Below, one piece after another: positions 1-12,929 of a DNA stretch of 64,000 nt; the stretch's first letter is position 1, and the number at the start of each line of letters is the position of its first letter. Position numbers and translations under genes: made by a program. Location: contig JACKQL020000126.1 of the NCBI GenBank assembly GCA_018296165.2, positions 62,001-126,000 on the forward strand, given 5' to 3'. The stretch comes from Termitomyces sp. T153 (Eukaryota; Basidiomycota; Agaricomycetes; Agaricales; Lyophyllaceae). The notes beneath the pieces are model-generated. The model was not told the origin of the DNA and did no database searches. It saw only the letters and a list, made by a program, of their open reading frames with translations.

Positions 1-840
1 TGGCCCCTCCTCCCCAACATTCTTTTCCAAACTTCAATTTCTTATGCTCAAAGGTAGAATACCTGTTAACACAATGTTATCACTCCCCCCCTTTGAAAAA
101 ACCCTTTGAAAATTACACATATGTGGAGTCAACCTGCAATTCCTCCATTCAATTCTGAGGCAATTCTCCTATCTTACAGAGCTACTTTACTCCTTTTCAT
201 CACACTCATGAGGCAGAGAAGAAGTTTTGGAACAGCCCTGCACAACCTTACCACATTTGACTTACTTATACCTTCATGATGAATTTTCTAATGGTTCAAT
301 TTTCTTCTCTAACCTCATAGTTCCTCCTGCACCTCACTCAAGGTCTTCTGAAAACCTGCATTGAAATCCCTAAGTATAATTGTTGACTTCCTCATCTACT
401 CAGATGCAAGACTTGAAAACTTTGCTTACCACTGCAGAAAGTGCCCTATTGATGCTCTAGTACCAATTATTGTAGACCTCATGTCAGTTTTAAAGAACTG
501 CATAACAGTCAATTTTCCCAATTCAGCCTTCCTCAAAAATTGAAAGATAAATTCATTTGTGGATCTCTTCTTCCTCATGTGAGGAACCTAGACATTGGCA
601 TCTCAAGTCCTGCAGAGTTTTGTTGCATGATCCAATGTCAGCTGAAATGCAAAACCCTGTTTTATACAGTCAGACTGTGCAAGGCCATAGGCTATCCTCC
701 AGCAAAAGTATTTGATACTCTTTATGATACTCCTGGACCATGAAGACAGAAGTTTCTGGATCTTTCAAGAATTTATCATGTGGAGTGTACCTTGGCAGAT
801 CTATTTTTATTGATGAAATCAGTAACACAGTGGTAGTAGT
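1..840 (+). pseudogene. Decayed copy of the F-box gene (C-terminal part)
   Basis: Translated on the plus strand, this stretch matches the last third of the F-box protein encoded at 18256-20208 on the minus strand. It contains LHSILRQFSYL (parent LHSILRQCSHL), LENFAYHC (parent LEKFTYHC), a DLMS.LK.C block, GSLLP.VR.L.IG and GYPPA (parent GYPPS). Similarity continues past the parental stop to about 840, so flanking DNA was copied too. The copy is broken by several stops and frame changes. Sites that are CpG in the parent are often TpG or CpA here: parental ctgcgcaagg reads ctgtgcaagg. I infer a duplicated gene segment decayed by deamination of methylated cytosines. The left end is cut by the window edge. 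Confidence 0.85.
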
Positions 841-3117
841 AACCTTTCCCTTGCTATTCCTCATTTGCAAGCTCAATGACACAATAATGGGTACTACAGC
901 ACATTTTATGTTGATAGATCTGTTGATCAATCATTGCTTGGCTATATATATACCTCCTCATTACTTATGCTTTAGACTGCAATCCTCAAGGGTGGCATAC
1001 ATTTTCCTGTAACAATAAGTACTTTGTAACAATTCCATTAGATCACAACATAATTGTATTTTGAGACATGTTAATAGATGATCATAGAGACTCACTGGTT
1101 AGTCAAAAGAATTTAGAGTTGTCAATGTTGTTAGCTTTATACAAACTTTGTGAGTACAGCATCAGTAATGTTAGTCATCAAATGAAAGGGGCCAGAAATC
1201 CTTACTAAAGACAGATATGCCAGCCAAGAGTAAAGTGTCACTCCACATAGACTGGATAGTATATTCTCCTCCTTTGTCAGGGGTTCAGTATGTGTAAGTC
1301 AAGGGAAGTACCAGTTTATGTATATACCATATTCAATTCTAATTCTTCAAGTCAAAAAGCTTGAAAAATGGGAGCAAGAAAGACAATTGTCAAAACTCCT
1401 GGCTGTTTGTAAGGGACTGCACTGGTAATATTATTTTTATTCTTATCCTTATCTGACAACAACAAGACCAATAATTAAAATTATCAAAAACTGAGATTCA
1501 ACCAAGCATTTCTCTGCTATAGTAGAACACATGTCAGTTGTCTGGGGCTACTCCCATAGAATTATGATACCTGGAAGTATAGGCAGCTGCAAGCACAGGA
1601 GAACTGTGATCTAGGGCCAAAGCTCAAGGAGTGATAATCAATCAACACATATTAGTTACACCAACAATACTCCAGGCTTGCAGAATGTCCATTCTCTTGA
1701 TTTCTATCTTTAAATACAAGGAGTTAGTAGAAGAAGTGAAAGTGACAATGTAACAGTGGAAAGGATGGTGTTTTTAGGCTGGTACTTTGGAGCATTGAAG
1801 AGGTGGTGTATCTCCAGTAGAGACTTCAACTCAGGAGAGTTTGTATTGTTTCAGTTACACAATTGATGGTAGTGTGTTTAATTCTGAGAAGAGCCTCTAT
1901 CCTTTGTTTCTAATAGAGAGATCTAAAAACAGGGCTTCCAATACATTTTGAGTGGCTACACCTGGCTCTTGAGGCAGCAATTGGCAAAATAGCCAGCCTT
2001 TCCTCATTGTTAAAAGAGCAGAGGTGTTAGGAGACCAGGTCTGTAAACTATTGAAGACTGCCAAGGATAGACCATGCTTGAAAATGTCTTTCAAGAAGCT
2101 TCTTGCTTACTGCTTCTTTAGGCATAAGACCCTATTTGTAAGCCCACTCATGGCACTCCAGTCATTTCTATTTAATAAAAAATTCTTCATCTTGCACTCC
2201 TAGATGTTTACAATAGCAACTCACAATGTCAGGCATTGTTTTCTTTAGTAGTACATCACCTATATTCAAATAAGCAGTGAAGCTGCCTGTAAGGGGACAA
2301 TCACTCTATAAGTAAACTTGCAAGAGCAAGCTGTTAGGTCCAGCTGACCCAAGGAGGCTCTCTTACTGTAGAGCAAGAAATCTGCTAGTCAGAGAACTGC
2401 AATGACTAAGAGACTTATGGAGTGTTGGAGTTAGACAGGGGTCAAATGGACAATTTGAAAGTTCAGAAGTAGTGGAAATGGGAATTCCAGAGTTAAATGG
2501 AGGTCAAACAGACATTCCAGAAGTTTGGGGCTAGTGATAAATGCTAAGTCCAGAGATGGTTGAGGTTGGAAGACTTAGAAGTTGAGCTGGAGTTTTGTTA
2601 GAAGTTGGAATAAGTGATTAGATTATGGCTCAGAGCTATAAGTGTAGCTAGATATAAGTGCTAGGAAATGGGTAAGGCCAAGGAATAGATAGTGCCAGAA
2701 AACTAAAGGCTAGGAAATGTATGTGTGCTCAAGCAATATTGAGACTAAAGTACCATCTATAGGGATACATTATTTATAATTATAGCTCTTCTAGAACTTA
2801 GAATGGGAATGTGGACATAGCTCTAGGGTCTGAGAGTTGTATCCAGATAGGGTTAGCAGTGCCTCTAGGAGTCTCTGGTGGGCATGAAATGAGTACAGAG
2901 GCTCTGCAGAGTAAGTTTGGGGTTTCCACCTTATTAGGAAAGGTTGATGATGCAGATTTGATGGGTTAATAGTAGTATCTGATGGCAGTCTTGATGGTGG
3001 AGTTGAGCTTGGGTAGCCATGTCAGTTGTTGGGGAGTGTAGCTGGGAGAAAGGGGAGTGGAGTTTTAAATGGTTGTAACACAAGCTCCCTTGTTCTGATG
3101 CAATTATTAGAGGCAAA
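841..3117. other. AT-rich decayed DNA, no gene seen
   Basis: No open frame with recognisable similarity. There are many TpG/CpA dinucleotides and a purine-rich stretch around 2400-2700. Short ORFs here look random. Confidence 0.6.
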
Positions 3118-3482
3118 CAGCAAGGAAGCCAGCACAAGGCACAGCAAGCAAGGAGTGAGCAACCAAAGCAAGAAGCAGAGATGAATAGTGAGCAGAAGTG
3201 AACTAATGCTGGAAAATCTTATAGTCATGCTATTAAATTGACCTAGAAGCAATGCTATTTTTTAGACTGGGGATATTACATTCCCAGGTCTGCATAGATA
3301 CTACAAGGCTACTAATGACTAAGTACTGATGAGTAAGCTGGAGGCTGCTGACTACAGCCCATATGACAAAGTAGAGGCTAATGACTACAAACTATTGACT
3401 AATTAGGCCCAGTATTAAAAGAATCAATGATCAACAATAATATACTATGTGCCAGGTATGATATATTCATTGGGCATGGGAG
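3118..3482 (-). repeat. LTR-like repeat D, copy 1 (inverted)
   Basis: Read on the minus strand this segment matches 16549-16935 on the plus strand. Shared blocks include cctggcacatagtata, the run of short 'tagtcatcag/tagtcagtgg' words, and a tail rich in 'ctgccttg' words. The copies are diverged and CpG-free. They look like long terminal repeats or solo LTRs of a retrotransposon, inferred from the pairing and from a purine-rich tract (ctaaggaggggg) shortly downstream of copy 2. Confidence 0.65.
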
Positions 3483-3668
3483 CAAAGATTCCCAACAATG
3501 AGTGTATCAAAACTTGGTGCAAGGTACTCCATGAGCAATAGCAGCTGATGGAGCTAAAGTACAAGCTGCAATGTGCAGAGCACTTTTCAACTGCTTTTTA
3601 ACTGCTAGCTGCCTTTCAAGTGCATTCCTCTTCACTCCATCTCATGTCACTCTGTTTTGTGCTCCTCT

Positions 3669-3883
3669 ATTAGTGCCCAGACATTTTATTGATATGTTTT
3701 GCCCATGCTTTTCTATTTCCCTATTATGTTATATTTATAATGCAGAATGGAAGGCCAGTTTGCTTGTCACTGTCCTCAAGGTTTATATGTGCATTACTTT
3801 TTTTTGTTTGAGCAGGAGGAGCTGTTTGTACAACTTGGAGGCATTTGCAACTGCCCTTTTTATAGAGGATAACTAGGAGTTGT
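3669..3883 (+). repeat. Direct repeat A, copy 1
   Basis: About 215 bp matching 6761-6976 in the same orientation. Shared blocks are 'tattagtgcc', 'atgttttgcccatgctt', 'gagctgtttgtacaact' and 'gataacta..agttgt'. The family is unknown and no coding is recognisable. Confidence 0.75.
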
Positions 3884-6760
3884 CTTGTTCCTGTTACACT
3901 ATCACATCAAATGCTAACACTCCTTGCAACAGACTGAGTCTCTCCTTCTCACATAGAATCAAGGTTATGTGACCCCTAGAATTTGTTGCAGTTGCAGGAA
4001 TAAAGGTCAGGATAGAGTCTTTGTAAATATATTAGCTATGTTATCTTTTGTATTCACATATTTAATGACAATTTTCTTCATTTGAGCATGCTTACAGATG
4101 AACTGATATTTTATATTGAAGTGTTTCACATGAGCATGTGCTGTGTGGTCTTTAGACAGAGTTATTGTGGCCTTGTTGTTGCAAAATAGAATGGTAGATG
4201 TTCAAGTGAAATTCTAGCCAATCTTTCTATGTAGCACTCTAAGCCAAATACATTCCTGCATTGATTTGTATATGGCCATTCAGCTTTACAGGATGATGTA
4301 AGTATGGTCTTCTGCTTGCAGATCAATCAGGATACTGCACTGGTGCCTAGAAGCACAGGTGGTTAAGGATTGTTGTTGATTGACTATAGGTTATGTCCTA
4401 GTCAATACCCTAGAATAAACTTGAAGAGTACTTTGTTGTGATAGGCTTGAGTGTGTAAAAATATAACCAACAATCTCTGATTGTCAAGCATTTAGAAACC
4501 AGACTCATGCAAAGTTGAAAGGACTGATCAAATTTTCTGTATCTTATATCAACACTACTCTAGATAAGCTCCTCTATTCATGTCCTCTTTTATAGTGATA
4601 AGCACAAAGTAAATACTATCTAGTGTTCTTTGATGATGTACAAACTGAAAGCATTGTCAGTGATGGTGTGGGGATGGTCTTGTTTTTCAGGGGTAAGATA
4701 GTGCCTAGGATGATGAGTATATCATTATTAAATATACAAGGACAGAAACATTGGGTCTACTTATCCTGTGTGAGTTCAACAGGACCAATACTAGAAAGGC
4801 AGCATGAAGCTAAAAAAAATTGGCAGACAGGAAAAATATAATGTACCTGAGGATATCATCATAATTATAAAAGCCATTAGTCTATTTTGAAGATGCACAA
4901 ATACACTTATGTACTGAGCCCTGGTCCAGCAGGTGCAATAGTGTGAGGATACATGCATTCATTTAGTCAAGCCTCTAAATTCCACAAACAAAGGGCCTAA
5001 GCCAAGCCCAAGGATGAATAAGCTCAAATAACAAGGCTAAAACTAAACTAACAATTATGAATTTTTGTGAAATTTTGCCTTCTGCAAAAACAGCCTGTAT
5101 TTTGAAAAATCATTAACCAAGATTATGCTTTGTGCACAAATATGTACCATAAACAAAGAACTAACCACATAAAATCAAGTGCAACTGATAGCTAGTTCAG
5201 CAGCCTCCTTTCTAATGATAAAATGTAATGAAGATATAATAGAGATGGAACATCAATGACAATATTTGTTGTAACTTCCAATGAAGCTAACAATTTTGAC
5301 ATCACTGGCACTCTTCTTTTTCATAGTCATGATCTTTTGGAATATGAAAAAGAAGGAGAAATAATTGAATCAGATCATGATTTTCTATTTGTGCTAGTGA
5401 GTGAGACCCTGATACAACTAGCTCAAGGCTTACTCCTTCTTCAGAAGGAAAAGCTGAAGAGAAAAGCATACAGAGTATATCATATTGTCTCCAAACTACT
5501 CAGAATCCTTACTGATGCCAATTGCTAAAATTTTGATGACAAATGGAGGCAAAAACTTGCCAAAAAGCACTAAATTAAAGAATTGAGTGAAATCAACTAT
5601 GCTTTCAGAGAAAGAAGCCTATTGAAGACAAATAAGGTGTGCTGTTGCATCATCTTATTTTCTGACTTCAATATAACATCAATTCTAAGTTGATCTAAGC
5701 TTTATATGGGCAATCAAATGTTAATGTTTATTTAAAACAAGAAAACACAGAATATCTTGCACAACTTCTCAGTATAGAAAAGGAAAAAAGGAAACCACTT
5801 TCACCTAATGATGATTGTTTCTAAGCATTCAAACAACAAACAATATGGTTCACAAAATCTGGAGTCCATCATATTTTTGATGAGATTATTAAAGCTTTTG
5901 TCTTTAGTTGTAAAATTGAGTATGTTTATTTAGATGTTATATTTAAATAGAATCAAATGTCAATAATGAAGACCTCATAGTTTCATGACAGAAAGCTGCC
6001 TCAATGAAGTCAAGTTTTCTTTGAACACTTTTATGAACTACACTATAGCAGTAAATAACATCACTATAAATTCTGTAAATTTACTTTTTTTTGAGATGTA
6101 CATTTTGATGTACATGCTGTTTTGGTCTTAGAAACCACACATGATTGAACATGAAAAAATCTAGTGAAGCCAGAAAAAAGTTTGGAAAAAAGTTTGGAGC
6201 AGGTTGGCATAGTTTTATGGAAGAAGAAAAAACAATTGTGGCCTATGCTCTTAAGCCAACCATTCATTTAATTAATATGTATGATTTTTTTTTCTCATCT
6301 AAGTGACAAATACTAACTCTTCTTGGAAGCAAAGATTGTATCAAGAAATTTCCAAAAGTAGCTCAGTTTTATTAAGATGGTTTTTTAAAGCTTTTTTCTG
6401 GTAAAAGAAAGAATATCAATGAATTTTCCATAAGATATGTCATCAAATGATTAACTAATATAGCATTTTGAATTTGAACCTTCTCATTTAGTAAAAAGAT
6501 CCTATTATTTGCTGCTTTTAATTTTAATGGAGACAGCAGTAAATGCCTTTTTACTAATTCACTCACAATCACATGAGATGACTTTTCCAGCTACCAACAT
6601 ATGGATGCTGATGAAATTGGTGTTGCTTTTAGTCTTTGATGAGTTGGCAAGAAAGAAATTATTAAAAATAATGTTTAGTATGTCCTTGATTAACCATTAA
6701 GCTATAAAGTGTGGATCATTTTTTGTTAAAAGCTATAAAGTCAATGTTGACTTTGAAAAA
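3884..6760. other. AT-rich decayed DNA, no gene recognised
   Basis: The longest frame (5256-5528, plus, 90 residues, with KEKLKRKAYR) has a plausible composition but I cannot place it in a family. It may be a remnant of an old element. The rest is stop-rich. Confidence 0.5.
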
Positions 6761-6976
6761 TATTAGTGCCTGCACATTTCATTGACATGTTTTGCCCATG
6801 CTTCTTTATTTTCCTGTTATGTTATGTTTGTATTGTAAAAAGAAAGGCCATTTGAATTGTCACTTTTCTCAAAATTTAGATGTGCACTACTTTTTTTTAT
6901 TTGCACAGAAAGAGCTGTTTGTACAACTCAGAAGCATTTTCAGCTGCTCTTTTTATAAAGGATAACTAAAAGTTGT
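6761..6976 (+). repeat. Direct repeat A, copy 2
   Basis: Partner of 3669-3883, about 3.1 kb away in the same orientation, with comparable length and scattered substitutions. Confidence 0.75.
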
Positions 6977-8468
6977 GAAACATTAAAGATAGCTTGTAGC
7001 TTATGACTGCACCTATTGAATAAGAGGAGGATTCTTAAAAAGGAAATGAATGATATGTATATCTCCATTGCCTAGCACTAATTACTTTGTTCTGTCATCT
7101 GTATCAAATATATCTATAGTTGTACTTGATACTGTTCTTAAAACATTATATTCTCCCTCAAATATACAAACTCCCCTCAATGAAGCTAGCTTTATTTTTT
7201 CTATACTTACTCTCATTGTTTGTTATTAAAAGCACTTTAAACATGTCACCTTTGTTGTCAGAAGAGTGAAAAAGCAAGATATGGTCTTGGAGTATATTAA
7301 ACTACAGAAACACACTTCTAAGATTGATTTGACAATGGGTGAGATAAGAATAGCCACAGAGCAAAAATTTATGAGCATGCTGTCATGCATGCCTATTAAG
7401 AAGGGCATCTTCTTTATGCTGATCTTGACCTTTTGAATCCCTCCCTTTTAATATATGCTTATAAAAAGGTTTTTACAAGGATGTTAAAGGTGTTGATTAT
7501 GAACTCTGAGAGGCAGATGGACATGAAGACTAGTTTGCTAGTTCTCCAAACTCAGATTCTTCAGAGAAGACCATTGGTTTAGGTTATAATATCTATGTTG
7601 CAACACTCTGACCCACCCATTATAGCAGAAATATGAATTAGTCAGATGACTTTTCAATGACTGGCCAAAGCTTTTGTAGCTGATTTCTAGCTCAAGTCTT
7701 TTTGTAGCACAGTTTATTACCTCTATAACTTTGAGGATGTATTCTTCAAAGCATCATTTGACTCATTCCAGCAATGTGATCATGTGATAAACCTCATATT
7801 TGGTACAAAATTCTCCAGCTGTAGAGTTTCTCTACTTATATTTTATGAGCAGAATGAACTGAATGTGTTTTTGCAGGAGAACTCTGACTAACAGAATAAT
7901 TCAAGCCCAGTGCTCCTCAATCAAGCTTCATAATATGTTTCTTAGCCCCTTCAAAATTCTCTAGAAGGTCTCCTCACACTCCTACAAACTCTGCCCTCTT
8001 CTGAAATAAAGGGCTTCTACTCTATTAATTAAATTCAACTTCTTAAATTTTATTACTCCAACACCTTGCCCAGACAAAAAATCAATCCTCTACTGCTTAT
8101 TAAAGTTGGCAAAGAAGACTACAACAAGGTGTACACAATCCTCACCTCTTGGCTTTATTAGGATGAGGTTCATTATTTGGTCTGCCAAGCAGGATACAGC
8201 TGGGAGAATATTATATGAGAATCCCTTGTCAACACTGGAGGTGCTCTAAATGCTCTCTAAAACTTCTGCAGGTTCTTTTGCTAAAGGCTCTGGGATCCCT
8301 GATTCTTTTAGCTTATAAAAACAGCTGTGGGCTTGATTTCCATTCCTTGAATTTAATAGAATTCAACACTCACTGTTATATAGCTCTCTATTTATTGAAA
8401 TTCAAATTTACACTCCTGCACCCACTCTACTCCCACACCTGCTTGTATTTGATACTGTTGATTGTTAA
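6977..8468. other. AT-rich decayed DNA, no gene seen
   Basis: Stop-rich in all frames, CpG-free, with no recognisable motif. Confidence 0.55.
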
Positions 8469-8781
8469 GAGACTGCCCATACTGGACTACATTTTTGTTC
8501 TCTTTATTCTGAGCTGGCCTTTCATTTTCATCCTCCCAGATTTTAGACACAAGTACTTTAAACAAGTGCTATTTAACAGTTATATTTTTGACATAGTTAG
8601 TGTTGGAGATTGAGGCTATTTACAATGAAAATTTTTATTTTTGAATCAGACTTTGGACTTCATTGCCACTTTTAGAGTTTAAGTTTTTCTATTGTACTGT
8701 ACAGTTGTTTCCCATGCTTATGAAGCCTTTAGAGTGTTACACTTGACCTAAGAAGTTCCTGAGACTTGTTCTCTTTGAATC
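8469..8781 (+). repeat. Direct repeat B, copy 1
   Basis: Matches 10170-10475 in the same orientation. Shared words are 'tgaggctatttacaatga', 'ttttctattgtactgta' (copy 2 'ttttctattatactgta') and 'gttcct.agacttgttct'. A shorter third relative lies near 11130-11230. The 3' end abuts a repeat C unit in the opposite orientation. Confidence 0.65.
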
Positions 8782-9255
8782 TGTAAGGGCAGCCTCTGGA
8801 GGCTGTGGCTCAATCACACAACTAACAGAGGAAAATCTAAAGTCTATATCTATTCAGTACTATATAGTCTCTCTACTGACATAACTGCTCACCTTAAAGA
8901 CTGTACAGTACTAAATAGACATAGAGAATCCAAAGAGATTAAGTCTGGGAATTTCCTAGGCCAAGTGTGACATTTTAGAGGCTTCAGAAGCATAAGAAAC
9001 AACTATATAATATGACAGAAAGAAAAAACAAAAGTGATGTGTCAACAATTGGTCAGCACTGATATAAGCTAGTGGCAGTGCTAAAGAAGCCACACTTGTC
9101 TAAATAATGCACAGAGAACCAGTGAAGCAAAAGGGCTGAGACTAGAACCAATAATTAGTGAAAAGGAAAGAGAATACAGAAAAATTATAAGGAGGGAAAT
9201 CTAACCAGAACTGGAGAAGGAGAAGGGGGAACAAATGGGATGTCCCCTGACATCA
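8782..9255 (+). repeat. Repeat C, plus-oriented copy 1 with flank
   Basis: Starts tgtaagggcagcctctgga and runs in parallel with 11527-11965. Shared blocks are 'ggctcaatcacacaact', the 'aagtctgg/aagtctga' end of the unit near 8950, and further down 'acagagaaccagtg' and 'ggagaaggggga'. The first ~165 bp also occur inverted at 10453-10586 and 13161-13304. It looks like an LTR edge plus adjoining internal sequence. Confidence 0.65.
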
Positions 9256-10169
9256 CTCTCCTTTATAGTGTGCAGCATTTCAACATACTGAGTAAAAAAA
9301 GTCACAGCTTGCTTAGTCAGCTGCTGAAATGGAGCAGATGCCTGAAATTGCCTTTGGTGCACTGAGGTGCTTGTAGTAGAAGCCTTAAATGTCCTGAATG
9401 CTATATTCCTTCCATTTTACCTTGAATTGCAACTTCCCCCAAAATATCCTGCTATCCAAGATTTCTTCCACCTCATACTCCTCCTCATTGTTAACCAGGA
9501 CTAATAGTAGGGGTGCCTCAGAGTGATGGGCAGGGATTGAATCTTCTGAAGCTAGAAAAACACTAACATCCTAAAAGAGTAAACAGTTTTAAGGGCTGAA
9601 TATAGTTTGAAAAGCCTTTTTGAGCTGAAGTCTTTCTCCTTGACTCTGCAAAGACTGCAGGTCTTGCTCTTTGATACTGAAACCAGTATAAGCAAGAAGA
9701 ATAATCTTTAAATGAGTATATTAACTTGTTCTATACATTAGTTTATATGCAATTACTGCTAAGTACTCATTTTTTTGCTCTCTTGTTAGTAAAATCAAAT
9801 CTATTTGTTGCAACTCTTAATGCTACAACTAAAACAATAGGTTCTCCTTTAGATGTACAAAACCCCCCTCTAGTAAAAGCCTCTACTAGAAAAATGCCTC
9901 CTTGCCCACATCCTTAAACTCCTGCTTGAGAATGTTGTCTTCTTCACTATTATAATCTTGCTTCCACTCTTTCAACAGGTGGACATTGAGACAGTGGACA
10001 CTCAGCAGATTTGCTGTAGAATGGCAGAGCAATTGATCTTTCCCTGGATGTCAGATATTTGCAATGACACTGCCTCACCACTTGCACCCCTCTCTTATCC
10101 AATCTCAATTTACAATGTAGATAGCATGCTCAATAAAGCAGGCTCCATCCATTCTGTGGTTGATCTGGT
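9256..10169. other. AT-rich decayed DNA, no gene recognised
   Basis: Short open frames at 9726-9917 and 9958-10248 on the plus strand show no known motif. They are probably remnants of retroelement coding. Confidence 0.45.
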
Positions 10170-10475
10170 CCTGACTGCTTATACTATACTCTGTTTTTAT
10201 TTCCTTTATTTTGAGCTAGCCTCTTATTTCTACCTTCTCATTTTCTAGAGACAATTACTTTGAAATCAGAGCTATTTCACAAATCTTATTACATATAGTC
10301 ACATATGCTGAGGCTATTTACAATGAATTTCCATTTTTGAATCTCACTCTAGATTTAATTGTCATTTATGGTGTTTAAATTTTTCTATTATACTGTATAG
10401 TTGTTTTCCATGCTTCTAAGGCCTCTGAAGTGTCACATTTAGCCTCAAGAGTTCCTCAGACTTGTTCTCCTTGCC
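10170..10475 (+). repeat. Direct repeat B, copy 2
   Basis: Partner of 8469-8781. It continues directly into an inverted repeat C unit (10453-10586), which shows how the two families are joined. Confidence 0.65.
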
Positions 10476-10586
10476 TCTACTAAGTGAGTAATTATAGCCT
10501 GTAGACATTATATAGTACTGAATAGACTTTGGATCTCCCTTTGCAAGCTGTGTGATTGAACCAAAGCCTCCTGAAGTTGCTCTTAT
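10453..10586 (-). repeat. Repeat C, minus-oriented copy
   Basis: Reverse complement of the tgtaagggca...aagtctga unit. It ends with gttgctcttata, the decayed reverse of tgtaagggcaac. Confidence 0.55.
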
Positions 10587-11526
10587 AATATTATAATTGG
10601 TAACAAATACATGCCCTCACATACAACTCAGAAATCCAGTATACTTGGACAGTTTGATTATCAAAACAACAACACTATTTCAAAAACTGTCTTGCCAGCT
10701 CTCTTATAATAAAAGGCTGGTGGAACCATTATTCTTTTGCCTGAAACTCCTCACAGGCTTTTGTTGACTGCACACTGTTTTATTGCACACTGTTTTCAAC
10801 ATTATTAAGCTGTCTAATAGCAGGCTTTTTTTTGCCACCCATTGGTATCACTGATGCTAGTTAATGATAAGGAGGAGTACAAACTTAAAGAGATTCTGGA
10901 CAGCAATTTAAAAGAAAAGTACAGTCCAAAACAAAGTAGAAGAAAAAGGAATTGCATACAAAAGTAAATATACCAGTGCTAATCTGGCTACCACAGACAC
11001 TCCAATGCACTTGAAGCAATCCAAGACAACTATTCTATTTCTGCAGCCAATTGACTAATCCATGACTTCTTCTATCTAGTGCATTGAGTATGCTACATGC
11101 TAGATATAGAGGTGATGTTAGGAGATTATTTGTTTTCAAGTCACTATTTTGTTTTCTTTATCTACTTCTCACTTCCATCCACCCATTTTCTAAGTACAAG
11201 TACTCTCAACTCTTAGCTATTTGATGGTACTAGCCCTGTTCTACATTAAGCAATTTGAATTTCTCATTTCCATAATTGTAAGAAGAGCCACTTGATCCTC
11301 TTATATGGAGTGGATCTTTTACTAATAGTAAAGGTGGTCCTTAACCTAGATAGAGTGATTCTTCTCCAGATCCTCACTTTTTTTTTCACTAGACAGAAGA
11401 GATTCTTAGTGAGATATTACAAGGGTTTATAGTCTGAATTCACTCCCATTAGATGAACCTTGACGAGAGTTGGCTCCACCTCCTCTAAGCAAGTCTTGCT
11501 GTAATGGATGTCTTCTATCTCTTTGG
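10587..11526. other. AT-rich decayed DNA, no gene seen
   Basis: No recognisable coding. It holds a partial third relative of repeat B near 11130-11230. Confidence 0.5.
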
Positions 11527-11965
11527 TGTAAGGGCAACCTCTGGAGGCTGTGGCTCAATCACACAACTGGCAGAGGGAGATCCAAAGTCTATTCAGTATC
11601 TACAAGAAGTTCTAGCATTCTAGCTACTCACCTGGCAGAGGGAGATCCAAAGAGAACAAGTCTGAGGATCCTCAATGCCAGTGTTTGAAAATTTACTAGA
11701 AGTCACATGACCAAGTCACATGCATTGACAGGTCAACTAATCATGTGACCAATTGACCAATTGGTCAGTCACATGGCCCAAGCATGTATATCACAGGAGC
11801 AACACTTGTCTGAATTATGGACAGAGAACCAGTGCAATCTGAGGGCTAAAACTAGGACCAATAGATAGGGAAAGAGAAGGAGAATAAAGGAAAACTATAG
11901 TGGAGAGGATCTGACAGGGACTGGAGGAGAAGGGGAAACAAGTGGGACATCCTTTAATACCTACA
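11527..11965 (+). repeat. Repeat C, plus-oriented copy 2 with flank
   Basis: Begins tgtaagggcaacctctgga and parallels 8782-9255, including a purine-rich 'ggaggagaagggga' stretch near 11920. It lies directly upstream of the gypsy integrase remnant. Confidence 0.65.
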
Positions 11966-12915
11966 TCTCTGACTGGGGACCACAATTTGTGGTGGACTTC
12001 ACCAGGGAGCTCTACTAATTGCTTGGCATGAGGCTCCACACCTCCACTGCCTACCACCTACAGTCTGATAGCCAGACTGAATGCATAAATCAGGAGTTGG
12101 AGCAGTACCTCCACTTCTTCTGCAATGAGCACTAGAATGACTAGGATGAACTACTTCCTGATGCTAAGTTCCAGTACAATAACTATGTTTATGCATCCAC
12201 CCAGTTCTCTCCATTCTTCCTTGACACCAGGCAGCATCTGCACATGGGTTTTGAACCCTGGGCCTGACCCTCAGAGAATGAGGCAGTAAATGAATATGTG
12301 GACTGGATGAAGAGGTCACAGGAGGAGGCCCAAGCAGCACTGACAAAGGCAAAGGATAACATGGCATGGTACTACAACTATGGAAGGACCCTGGAGCCCA
12401 AATATCAGCCTGGAGATCGAGTCTACCTGGATGCCTCCAACATTACGACTACCCAGCCCTCAAAAAAGCTGTCATACTACCAGTTGGGACCCTTCACAGT
12501 AGAACAACAAGTAGGGCACCTAGCCTATCAACTCCAGCTCCTTGAAGAGATGTGCCAGCTTCATCTAGTATTCAATGTGGTCAAACTAATTCTGGCCCCC
12601 AAGGATCCTATTCTGGGTTGGCATCCACCACCTCCACCACCCCCAGTGGTGGTCAACAACAACAAGGAGTATGAGGTGGAGGAAATTCTAGATAGTTGTT
12701 TATTCTGGAGATGATTACAATACAAGGTGAAGTGGAAAGGCTATAGGATTGAGGATATCTCCTGGGAACCATGAAAGAACATGCATGCCCCTGGACTCAT
12801 CAAGGAGTTCCACCAGAGACATCCAGATGCTCTAAATGCCATATAAGGTATCTACCCTGTTTTTCTGGCAGACCAAGCAATCAAGGACTACTCCTACCCT
12901 GCACATCAGGATGCT
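11940..12915 (+). mobile_element. Decayed Ty3/gypsy chromovirus: integrase C-terminal part and chromodomain
   Basis: The plus-strand translation gives the end of a gypsy integrase core, with STAYHLQSDSQTE (the family's ...TAYHPQTDGQTE region) followed by INQELEQYL. Next is the C-terminal integrase domain (YQPGDRVYLDASNI, then KLSYYQLGPF). A chromodomain near 12660-12830 shows YEVEEILDS, YKVKWKGY and ISWEP. The frame is interrupted by stops, several at places where Trp or Gln is expected (for example just after LFWR at 12714), which fits C-to-T decay. The upstream reverse transcriptase and protease regions were not found here. A purine tract at 12924-12930 followed by tgatgtcagg marks the likely start of the 3' LTR. 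Confidence 0.85.
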
Positions 12916-12929
12916 GCATGCTAGAGGGG

